DNA of 64,000 bases from Microcoleus sp. bin48.metabat.b7b8b9.023 (GTDB lineage Bacteria > Cyanobacteriota > Cyanobacteriia > Cyanobacteriales > Microcoleaceae), in assembly GCF_013299185.1 (NCBI RefSeq), contig NZ_JAAFKG010000024.1, positions 1-64,000 on the forward strand, in the 5' to 3' direction. Shown here piece by piece: positions 7,735-15,117 of this stretch (positions are counted from its first letter, which is position 1; each line of letters opens with the position of its first letter). The position numbers and the translations under genes were made by a program. The notes under the pieces were generated by a model that had not been told where the DNA came from, made no database searches, and saw only the letters and a program-made list of their open reading frames with translations.

Positions 7735-9327
7735 ATGGATTCTATTAGAGTGGAAAGATTACGTTGTCTTGGTGACACTGGCTATATTCAGTTAAAGCCT
7801 ATAACTGTTCTTCTTGGGCAAAATAGTTCAGGTAAGAGTAGTTTTCTGCGTATTCTTCCTCTATTGAAACAAAGCCTAGAATCTAGAACAACTGGGCCAA
7901 TACTTTGGTCTGGTCGCCTAGTTGACTTCGGTAATTTTGAGGATGCTCATCAAACAGGAGCAGAAGATAATATTGAATTTTCTTTTAACTTCAAGCTCGA
8001 ATCAAGACAGTTTCCCTCTGCTAGAGATTTTTCTTACTTTCTTTTTTCGGGAGAAGCAAAGATTTTAAACACTTGTGATATAACGTTAACTCTCCAAGTC
8101 TCAGAAAATAAAAAGAAAGAAACAACAAGAACAAGTAGAATCTTTTTGCAGCTTGAAGATTCAAAAATCCAATTATCTTTTGGTGAGGATGATTCTCTAA
8201 CGGACTTTTTCGTAAATTCATTTAACGTTTTAAATTTGGGTAATAAATATGTTACTAGAAAATTTGACAGGAGTCTGATTCTGCCAACTATTACTGAAAG
8301 TGAGCAAAAAAAAGAATATGAATTTGAAAAATCATCCTCACTATCTCCTGGTTTTGTGAGATATCGTTCTCGCTTCAGAGCTTTATTTCAAGCTTTGATA
8401 GACAAAACCAAAGAGACGGCTCATCATGCAACTAAGTTAGAGACTATTATTCAAATGGCACTCTCTTTTGGTCTCGGCAACTCAGAAAATATGTTAAAAG
8501 ATATTCAAGAAAATAATATTGCTGGCAAATCTTGGAAGAATAAAACTAAGAATTGGACAGTTGAGACAAAAGATTTTAAAGATTTAAGGGATCTGATTAT
8601 CGCAAATGCGATACCTTTTATTCTTGAAAAATGTGATGATACACTAGCGAACTTCTCAAAGAATATTAGCTATATTGGGCCAGTACGAGCTACAGCAGAG
8701 CGTTATTACCGAACTCAAGATTTAGCTGTTGATGAAGTGGATTACCAAGGTAATAATCTTGCAATGTTTTTACGCAATCTAACTGATTCAGAAATGAAAA
8801 ACTTTTCTACCTGGACTTTAGATAATTTTGGATTTAAGCCATCAATTAAATCTAGCCTTGGTCACATTTCAGTAAAAATTCGTTCTAAAAATTCTGATAA
8901 ATACCTGAATGTTGCTGATACTGGATTTGGTTTTTCTCAAATTCTTCCTGTTATTACTCAATTATGGTTACTAAGTTCATTTCGTCGAGTAAACCGAGGA
9001 ACAATAACCTACGCTATTGAGCAACCTGAGTTACATCTTCATCCCCGCCTGCAAGGGACTTTAACAGATGCCTTGGTTAAGTCAATCAAAGCAGCTAAGG
9101 AGAAGAAGATTCAGCTACGTTTAATGATTGAAACCCATAGTGAAGTATTGGTAAATCGCCTCGGGCAATTAGTTGCTGAAGGTAAAATTTCTCCTGATGA
9201 AATCAACATTGTTTTATTTGAGCCATCAGACAAACTAGGAGAAGTAACAATCAGAAATGCTCAGTTTGATTCAGATGGGTATCTTTTAAACTGGCCGCTA
9301 GGTTTTTTCGAGATGGAACTTGTATAA
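7735..9327 (+). CDS. ABC-like AAA ATPase with DUF3696-type C-terminus (defence candidate)
   Basis: 530 residues. Walker A is GQNSSGKSS at about residues 28-36, following the SIRVERLRCLGDTG start typical of SMC/RecF/OLD-like ATPases. An ABC-signature-like DTGFGFSQILP lies near 398-408, Walker B is AIEQPELHLHPRL near 427-439, and the switch His is in IETHSEVLVNRL. The end (DSDGYLLNWPLGFFE) matches the C-terminal DUF3696 motif known from such ATPases. The long middle section (about 90-330) is charged and helical, as in coiled-coil insertions. The gene is AT-rich, and I found no CGATCG core in it, unlike its neighbours. Its stop codon directly abuts the next start. A role in phage or plasmid defence is inference from architecture. 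Confidence 0.82.
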   Translation: MDSIRVERLRCLGDTGYIQLKPITVLLGQNSSGKSSFLRILPLLKQSLESRTTGPILWSGRLVDFGNFEDAHQTGAEDNIEFSFNFKLESRQFPSARDFSYFLFSGEAKILNTCDITLTLQVSENKKKETTRTSRIFLQLEDSKIQLSFGEDDSLTDFFVNSFNVLNLGNKYVTRKFDRSLILPTITESEQKKEYEFEKSSSLSPGFVRYRSRFRALFQALIDKTKETAHHATKLETIIQMALSFGLGNSENMLKDIQENNIAGKSWKNKTKNWTVETKDFKDLRDLIIANAIPFILEKCDDTLANFSKNISYIGPVRATAERYYRTQDLAVDEVDYQGNNLAMFLRNLTDSEMKNFSTWTLDNFGFKPSIKSSLGHISVKIRSKNSDKYLNVADTGFGFSQILPVITQLWLLSSFRRVNRGTITYAIEQPELHLHPRLQGTLTDALVKSIKAAKEKKIQLRLMIETHSEVLVNRLGQLVAEGKISPDEINIVLFEPSDKLGEVTIRNAQFDSDGYLLNWPLGFFEMELV

Positions 9328-10449
9328 ATGCTAATTTTGATCGATAGCTCTGTAGTAGATAAGGGAGATGAAAATAGTTGGGACGATGAGACTGTTTTGG
9401 CTTTAGAAAATCTTGCATCTGCTCGCCGGGAAGGTAAGCATATAGTAATGGCTAAGAGAGAAACTTTAAAAAAGATTGCTCTCTGCTCTCGTCTATCTCA
9501 ATTTGCCAGGAATATTTACCATAAATTATACAACCAATCTACACAATTGCAATCCTATCTTTCTGCGGTAACAAAATATATTGAAATTGTTAATCCTTGT
9601 TATGAACCAGCAGTGGTTTCTGATTCAGGTAAGCAAATTATTAAAGTTGCTCCACGTTTTTTTCAGGATTCAGAGTCAGTACAGAAAACCATACTCTTGT
9701 GTGAAAATAGTGATGATGCTTTTTTATACGAAATTATAGCAAAAGTTTATCTTATATGGAAAAAGATGAATGTACAAATAGTTTGCGAATCTAGAGGTGG
9801 TGGTGGAAATACAATTTCTAGTGAGTATATTAATATTCAAAAACCCAGAAAACGCTTTTGCCTTTGTATTGTAGATAGCGATAAAATTGCTCCTGATGGA
9901 AACCTTGGCTCCACGGCATCTCGCCTCCAAGCTTTGAGCGATTCAACTTGTATAAATACGGAAAATTTTATTCTTGATTGCCGTGAAGTTGAAAACTTAA
10001 TACCTAACTCAATTTTATCTGAGTTGTGTTCAAAAAATCAGGAAAGACTCAAAGCATTAATACATTTTGAAAATATTAGTAGTAGTACAGTCGATATTAG
10101 GTATTTTTTAGATATAAAAAAAGGAACTAGAATGAAGGAAATTATTCAATCAAGTAACCCTAATATTAAGTCTTTTTGGGAAGTAAAGATTTCTATGAGT
10201 CCCCATATATTAAGTTGTATAGATAATTGGTGTCAAGTTAACTGGCAATGCAGTAGTAGTGGAGAATGTCAATGTAAAATCTCACTGGGATTTGGAGAAA
10301 ATACGCTCAGCAATACCGTTGAATATCTTAAACAAAAAAGTCCTCATGAGATTGCCAAAATAATTGATAAGTCCATGGTTTCTGATTGGGAAAAGATGGG
10401 ACAGGTTGTGATGAACTGGTGCATTGCTGAAAGTCCTATTCGTGCTTGA
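9328..10449 (+). CDS. Partner of the DUF3696-type ATPase, with TOPRIM-like acidic motifs
   Basis: 373 residues, not a family I can name with certainty. The ATG starts on the base after the ATPase TAA, so translation should be coupled. Residues 1-90 (LILIDSSVVDKG...HIVMAKRETLKKIA) resemble a PIN-like or Rossmann-type beta-alpha start. From about residue 115, ILLCENSDDAFLYE, a Gly-rich SRGGGGN, CIVDSDKIAPDG and DCREVENLIPN are placed like the Glu, Asp-x-Asp and trailing Glu of TOPRIM nucleases (OLD and DUF4435 types). The C-terminal part holds a Cys cluster (CIDNWCQVNWQC...GECQC) that might bind zinc. A nuclease effector controlled by the ATPase is the working inference. Confidence 0.6.
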   Translation: MLILIDSSVVDKGDENSWDDETVLALENLASARREGKHIVMAKRETLKKIALCSRLSQFARNIYHKLYNQSTQLQSYLSAVTKYIEIVNPCYEPAVVSDSGKQIIKVAPRFFQDSESVQKTILLCENSDDAFLYEIIAKVYLIWKKMNVQIVCESRGGGGNTISSEYINIQKPRKRFCLCIVDSDKIAPDGNLGSTASRLQALSDSTCINTENFILDCREVENLIPNSILSELCSKNQERLKALIHFENISSSTVDIRYFLDIKKGTRMKEIIQSSNPNIKSFWEVKISMSPHILSCIDNWCQVNWQCSSSGECQCKISLGFGENTLSNTVEYLKQKSPHEIAKIIDKSMVSDWEKMGQVVMNWCIAESPIRA

Positions 10450-10500
10450 TACCTTGCCATTACTTGTTTATTTATAAAGGCGAAGCGCCTAAATCTGCGC

Positions 10501-10728
10501 TTAAAACTCCGGTTCCGCAGCCAAAAGCTCGATCGCCAAATCCATCCGATCCTTCCCCCGCGCTAGAAAACCTTCGCACTCTTGCAAACACTCCACAGCC
10601 ACCGCAAACTGCTCGAAAACCTCTTCTAGAGGCAACTCTCCCGACTCCACTCGATCGATAATCGCCTCAATGCGATCGACCGTTTGCTCGTAATTCCAGT
10701 CAGACTGACGCAACTTCGACTTAACCAT
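10501..10728 (-). CDS. xseB: Exodeoxyribonuclease VII small subunit
   Basis: 75 residues. It matches the XseB two-helix pattern: [35 protein letters not shown] followed by a second helix ending near LLAAEPEF. XseB binds several copies to XseA to form exonuclease VII, which degrades single-stranded DNA in repair. It begins 5 bases after the xseA stop, so the two form an operon. Downstream lies the convergent AT-rich ATPase module. Confidence 0.92.
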   Translation of the reverse strand: MVKSKLRQSDWNYEQTVDRIEAIIDRVESGELPLEEVFEQFAVAVECLQECEGFLARGKDRMDLAIELLAAEPEF

Positions 10729-10733
10729 AACAT

Positions 10734-11894
10734 TTATTCAGCATCCAAAACTTCCACAATTTTAACCTTCAGCACACCGCGACTCAACCTTACAGTCAAC
10801 TCTTCGCCCAATTCCAAACCCTCTGTTTGGCGGACAATCGTACCGTCACCTTTGATTACCGCCGCATAACCCCTTTCCAAAACCGCCGCCGGATTTAGCG
10901 CCGCTAACTTTTCTTGCAATACCTCCAGTTTACCAGTTGCTTGCCGCAAAGTTCGCGATGTCGCAGGTAACTGTTTTAAACGATTTTGTAACCGTTGCAA
11001 ATGTTGTTCTTCCTCCTGAAATCTTGCCCTCACAACACTTGCTAAATTTAGCATTCTCTGCTTGTGTTCCCAGTAAATATCTGCCAAAATTGGTACGGCT
11101 TGAGCAGCCGCCGCCGTCGGAGTATGGGCTCGTTTATCTGCTACTAAATCTGCTAGAGATTCGTCTCTCTCGTGGCCGATTCCTGTAATAATTGGGATTG
11201 TGCAATTGGCGATCGCCCTGACGACTCTTTCATCGTTAAAACAAGCCAAATCCTCCGCAGCACCCCCGCCCCGCCCTAAAATTATGACATCCGCCCTACC
11301 GTCCAATTCTACACGCGCGATCGCCCTGACAATCGCAGCAGCAGCCAAATCTCCCTGCACTCCTGTCGGCGACAGCAACACCTGCAAACCCGGATATCTC
11401 TGCGCTAACGTGCGCTGAATGTCTCCCCAAGCCGCGCTGCTATCGGAAGCCACAACGGCGACAATTTGCGGGTGTGCGGGGATTTGGCGCTTTCTCGCCG
11501 GATCGAAAAAACCCTCAGCTTCCAAGCGCGATCGTAATTGCTGCAACCGCAAAGCCTCCAATCCTTCCCCACCCGGTAGCGATTGTACAACTGTCAACTG
11601 GTACTCGCCGCGATTTTTGTACACCCGGATGCTTCCCAAAACCAGCAATTGCTCCCCTTTTACGGGCAACTTCAATAATTTTGGGCGCTGCGAATTCCAC
11701 ACCACGCAGCGAATTGCAGCACTTTTGTCGGTGTCGCACAGAGTGAAAAAGCAGCCGCTGGCGTGCTGGGAAACGTTCGATACCTCGCCGATCAGCCAAA
11801 CTGATTGCAAGTTGCGATCGCCCTCCAGCAACTCTTGCAGGTATGATGTTAGTCCGCCCACCGATAACGTTGTGTCAGGAAAAATTGAATTCAT
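10734..11894 (-). CDS. xseA: Exodeoxyribonuclease VII large subunit
   Basis: 386 residues, shorter than the E. coli protein (about 456) but typical of cyanobacteria. The N-terminal OB-fold is seen in [26 protein letters not shown] and [23 protein letters not shown]. The catalytic part carries [42 protein letters not shown] and [29 protein letters not shown] helical, coiled-coil section and a C-terminal beta segment ([16 protein letters not shown]) follow. It is the nuclease subunit, cotranscribed with xseB. Confidence 0.95.
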   Translation of the reverse strand: MNSIFPDTTLSVGGLTSYLQELLEGDRNLQSVWLIGEVSNVSQHASGCFFTLCDTDKSAAIRCVVWNSQRPKLLKLPVKGEQLLVLGSIRVYKNRGEYQLTVVQSLPGGEGLEALRLQQLRSRLEAEGFFDPARKRQIPAHPQIVAVVASDSSAAWGDIQRTLAQRYPGLQVLLSPTGVQGDLAAAAIVRAIARVELDGRADVIILGRGGGAAEDLACFNDERVVRAIANCTIPIITGIGHERDESLADLVADKRAHTPTAAAAQAVPILADIYWEHKQRMLNLASVVRARFQEEEQHLQRLQNRLKQLPATSRTLRQATGKLEVLQEKLAALNPAAVLERGYAAVIKGDGTIVRQTEGLELGEELTVRLSRGVLKVKIVEVLDAE

Positions 11895-12039
11895 TAAATA
11901 AATGTAGATTTGAGTTTTGAGATTTGAGATTTAGGCTACTATATCTAAGGTATTAATTTGTAGGTCTATCCTCTGCGAGGGCTTCTCTACCGACGAAGGT
12001 AAATTAACAGCAAACAAACTAGTCAGTAACTCAGCTCTC

Positions 12040-12390
12040 TCATAGACTGAGCTTGTAAGAAATTGCAAGCTATACTGACCAGCCTAAGTCTTAACTGACT
12101 ACGTTATTTGGGTCACGACACCGGAGAATGCGACGCTAGTTTTCCGCTCTGTCGCTAGTAGTTAAACAGTTTTAAAGTCACTGAAACAGTGCTGCTAGCC
12201 TAACAAGCCCTTATAACATTGACCGACAAGCGAACATTACCCGAAAGGGATTCGGAGACAACCATATCGACCTAGAGGGGCAACCATACCCCTCTAACCC
12301 CGAAAGGGGATTCAAGGCGGTTGAAACCGCTCTTGGAGTTTCCCTCTCTTTATCTGAAGCCACTGAGTCTCCCACTTACCGAACTGTTTT
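12040..12390 (+). ncRNA. Candidate structured RNA or leader upstream of a zinc-ribbon gene
   Basis: The roughly 500-base gap has no gene but a series of perfect short stems: AGCTTG/CAAGCT (12050-12071), CACTG-AAA-CAGTG (12179-12191), CCC-GAAA-GGG (12240-12249), AGAGGGG/CCCCTCT (12274-12295), CCCC-GAAA-GGGG (12298-12309) and GCGGT/ACCGC (12317-12330). Two have GAAA tetraloops followed by ATTC, and CAACCATA occurs twice. This density points to a folded transcript, perhaps a leader controlling the gene at 12391. I cannot match it to tmRNA, RNase P, 6S or a named riboswitch. The strand is assumed from the downstream gene. Confidence 0.4.
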
Positions 12391-13158
12391 ATGATATCAG
12401 ATGTCATGACTTCGATGAATGTGCTGCGCCAAGAGGCTGCGGCGATCGGCATTACTGATGCCGAAGCCAGAAAATATGGCGATCTCAGACATAAAAGAAC
12501 TTGGTCTTTGGCGATCGAACATCACCTCTCGATGCAAGATTTTGCCGATCGCGAAGCCCTCGAAGAAGATCGCACAGCATCCGATTCTGACAGCGCACTC
12601 AGCCGCTCTCAGACTGAAGATTCTAAAGACTACGGCATTCAGCTAACGGCGAACCTGGGTGAATCTAAAGTCAAAACAGAAAACAAAACAGCATCTGGGG
12701 CTTCGTCGCAACAGCCAGGAATGGCGATCCTCTTCGAGGGCTTCGCTAACGGGCGATCGCACCACAATTCCGATTACCGCACCAACCAAAACCGAGGTTT
12801 TAAACAAGTAGTTCAAAACCACATTAAAGCCTTAACAATTGCCTCAGCCTCCCGCACTATTCAGATAAATTCACAACTGAACAATTGGGTTTGTCCTGAG
12901 TGCAGCCCAAAGGGCGAATCGGGTTGTCACCTGTGCGCCGGAGAAGGCTATGTCAGCGATCTTGCAGCTATTGGCTGGACACTAGCTTATATGGAAATGT
13001 TGGGATGTTCTGCTCGCGAAATAGAACCGCTCAGAAAATTTTCGCCTGCGTGCGAAACTCTAGAATTGAATTTAAAATCTTGTGTTGCTATCAAGAAAAG
13101 TACCGAAGTTTTAGCGCGTACAGAAAAATGGTTGATTCAGTTGACAGTTGACAGTTGA
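12391..13158 (+). CDS. Hypothetical protein with DnaJ-like zinc ribbon
   Basis: 255 residues. In-frame ATGs at 12391, 12406 and 12415 make the exact start uncertain. The N-terminus (NVLRQEAAAIGITDAEARKY...RTWSLAIEHHL) is a helical segment resembling SAP- or Rho-N-like modules. A low-complexity acidic and polar middle follows. Residues of about 168-192 carry a zinc ribbon, CPECSPKGESGCHLCAGEGY, as in the Cys repeats of DnaJ. The part around ILFEGFANG is encoded by a short dispersed genomic repeat. The last residues (QLTVDS) and the TGA stop are read from the heptamer TTGACAG array, so the C-terminus has probably been replaced by repeat sequence. Confidence 0.6.
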   Translation: MISDVMTSMNVLRQEAAAIGITDAEARKYGDLRHKRTWSLAIEHHLSMQDFADREALEEDRTASDSDSALSRSQTEDSKDYGIQLTANLGESKVKTENKTASGASSQQPGMAILFEGFANGRSHHNSDYRTNQNRGFKQVVQNHIKALTIASASRTIQINSQLNNWVCPECSPKGESGCHLCAGEGYVSDLAAIGWTLAYMEMLGCSAREIEPLRKFSPACETLELNLKSCVAIKKSTEVLARTEKWLIQLTVDS

Positions 13159-13265
13159 CAGTTGACAGTTGACAGTTGACTTGGAATTAAGAGGATTGGA
13201 TTAATGAATAGTGTGATTTTAATTTCTACCTACAATGGTTCCGGCTTTAAACCAAGTCTTGCTGG
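13141..13265 (+). repeat. Composite repeat, copy A: heptamer array plus conserved tail
   Basis: Five perfect TTGACAG units plus TTGAC (13141-13180) are followed by GAGGATTGGATTAATGAAT, GTGATTTTAATTTCTACC and a further conserved stretch ending in CTGG near 13265. The same tail follows heptamer arrays at 25176-25318 and, inverted, at 34650-34780 and 46735-46925. Confidence 0.75.
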
Positions 13266-13307
13266 TAGTTGGCAATTCGTAATTGGTAATATCACATCAT
13301 CATCCCC

Positions 13308-13871
13308 TCATTTCCTGTCGCTAACAAACAACACGGATTCTAGTTTTTTTAAAGCAACTTCTAAATCGTCATTGATAACTTGGAAGTCAAATTCGCCCGC
13401 AGCTTCAATCTCCTCTTTAGCCCGCAGCAACCGACGGGCGATCGCAATTTCGGAATCTTGACCTCGACTCCGCAGCCGCCGTTCCAATTCTTCCCAAGAA
13501 GGAGGTAAAATAAAAATTCGCAAAGCTTCAGAAAACTTATTTCTAATTTGCCTTGCTCCTTCGAGCTCAATTTCCAGGATTACCAATTTTCCCTCGCCGA
13601 TTCCCTGTTTGAGAGCAAAAAATGGAGTACCGTAAAAATTGCCAGCAAACTCAGCCCATTCAGCCAATTCGCCAGCCTCAACCATTTCCTCAAAGCGGCT
13701 GCGGCTGACAAAATAGTAGTGTTGTCCCTCAATTTCTCCGTCACGGGGCTTACGAGTTGTCACCGATACCGAAAGATATAATTCGGGATGGCGGTTGAGG
13801 AGCGATCGCACTAGGGTGCCTTTCCCCACACCGCTAGGCCCCGTCAGAACAATTAATTTACCGGATTTCAT
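13308..13871 (-). CDS. gmk: Guanylate kinase
   Basis: 187 residues. It phosphorylates GMP to GDP with ATP. The P-loop is [12 protein letters not shown] at the N-terminus, followed by the GMP-binding segment [45 protein letters not shown], and the lid and Arg-rich region [19 protein letters not shown]. Length is standard for a bacterial GMP kinase. It follows remA on the same strand with a gap of about 80 bases, the usual remA-gmk order. Confidence 0.96.
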   Translation of the reverse strand: MKSGKLIVLTGPSGVGKGTLVRSLLNRHPELYLSVSVTTRKPRDGEIEGQHYYFVSRSRFEEMVEAGELAEWAEFAGNFYGTPFFALKQGIGEGKLVILEIELEGARQIRNKFSEALRIFILPPSWEELERRLRSRGQDSEIAIARRLLRAKEEIEAAGEFDFQVINDDLEVALKKLESVLFVSDRK

Positions 13872-13949
13872 TTTTAGAAGAGAAACGTGTCACAATTTGA
13901 GTTTTCGCTTACTCTAGACTGTAAGTGCTCAAATTGCAACCGACAAATC

Positions 13950-14216
13950 TCAATCATCCCGACCTTGACTGTCTTTGCCGATCGCAAAACGATTAGCAAC
14001 CGTTTCCGGCTGAATCGCCGAGAGGATAACGTGACTCGAATCAGTAATAATAACCGCCCTCGTGCGGCGGCCGTAAGTAGCGTCAACCAGTTGTCCGCGC
14101 TCCCGCGCATCAGTAATTATACGCTTAATTGGCGCTGACTCGGGACTGACAATGGCAATCACTCGGTTAGCCGACACAATATTACCAAAACCGATATTAA
14201 TTAATTGAATATCCAT
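13950..14216 (-). CDS. remA: RemA-like (DUF370) regulatory protein
   Basis: 88 residues: [32 protein letters not shown] and [27 protein letters not shown] are the conserved RemA/DUF370 core. In Bacillus RemA is a DNA-binding activator of matrix genes. In cyanobacteria the gene is conserved next to gmk, and its role is not established. The C-terminal extension of about 15 residues is polar and variable. Confidence 0.9.
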   Translation of the reverse strand: MDIQLINIGFGNIVSANRVIAIVSPESAPIKRIITDARERGQLVDATYGRRTRAVIITDSSHVILSAIQPETVANRFAIGKDSQGRDD

Positions 14217-15117
14217 GAATATCTCAATCTATAGGTGAACAAGTAACTATCAATCCTTACGTCTCATCATATATAAAAATATATTTTCTGGCAAGGCTAA
14301 AATTATTCATAACAAAAAATTTTAAATTTTTACCTTCATTTTTTGCTCTTTTTTGAAGCAGAGTCTGCCGATCTTTATCAAAACTTTAAAAAACTACTGC
14401 TGGTGACCGCTGTATGTTAAAGATTCGGTAAAATTCTCAATTTTTCGTTGCGAATAAAGGCTTTAGCTGTATGGAGGAGAAAACCGTCAGTAAATGTTGC
14501 GAAATATAAATTAAGTGTCAGGTGTAGGTAAAGTTAAGTATCATCACTGATTAATGATAGCAAATATTCACCAAAGGCAGTTTATACTGACAGTATTGAG
14601 ATTAATGCTGCTTTGATGAGCCTTCAAGCTAATCTAAAAGCTGCTGGCGATTACCTACGGGATAGCTACGCGGCGCGTACATCATCCCCAATTTTCGACA
14701 AAAAGATTGGAAATTATGTGTAAAACTACAGATGTTTGTTGCATGATGTTCTACAAAAAAAATGGTTCGTAGTGAGGACTTTAGTCCTATTAATACCAAT
14801 TTAAAAGTGTTACTATAACCCTTCGATATTGTTCCTATAAAATTAGGTACGTTGTTGGGCTTTAGCCCTCTTTATCTATACTCCAAAAGAGGGCTAAAGC
14901 CCAACAACGTACCTTTATTTATTAATAAGTTGGGTCTAATACGCTACCCCAACTTTGAGGAATTAGGGGGAATCTACCTTAAGTGAACTGTATTGGATTA
15001 TATGTAAATAAAAATTATAGGACTAAAGTCCTCACTACAAACTTTTTAATTTCGCTAAAAAGCGGGATTAATGCAGATGAATTTACCTGCATTAATCCTC
15101 AATTATTCGACAGTTTG
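14217..15117. other. Long repeat-bearing intergenic region
   Basis: Roughly 900 bases between remA and the M3 peptidase gene. It begins AT-rich. At 14762-14790 and 15018-15046 are opposite-facing copies of the GTTCGTAGTGAGGAC palindrome, and at 14846-14913 is the GGTACGTTGTTGGGC palindrome, so one repeat lies nested between two halves of another. An open stretch at 14616-14723 (MSLQANLKAAGDYLRDSYAA...) could encode 35 residues but has no clear ribosome site. I see no RNA gene. Confidence 0.5.
14846..14913. repeat. Perfect palindrome, GGTACGTTGTTGGGC family
   Basis: Arms of about 28 bases, GGTACGTTGTTGGGC...CTCTTT and its complement, surround a short AT loop. The same palindrome is at 24088-24153, and a variant (GTACGTAGTTGCGC) occurs at 28420-28670 and 39519-39781. 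Transcribed from either side it would form a long hairpin. Confidence 0.85.

Noticed and set aside
11419..11901. 160-residue open frame opposite xseA
   Set aside because: It is the antisense shadow of a well-conserved gene, with Cys/Ser/Arg-rich low-information sequence.
12330..12380. Cobalamin riboswitch (GCCACTGAGTC resembles part of it)
   Set aside because: The B12 box and the other conserved blocks are missing in the right order, and the gene downstream has no link to cobalamin.
14616..14723. 35-residue ORF (MSLQANLKAAGDYLRDSYAA...)
   Set aside because: No ribosome site, it lies in a repeat-rich gap and ends in repeat-like GCGGCGCG sequence. It may be a remnant, but support is too weak.
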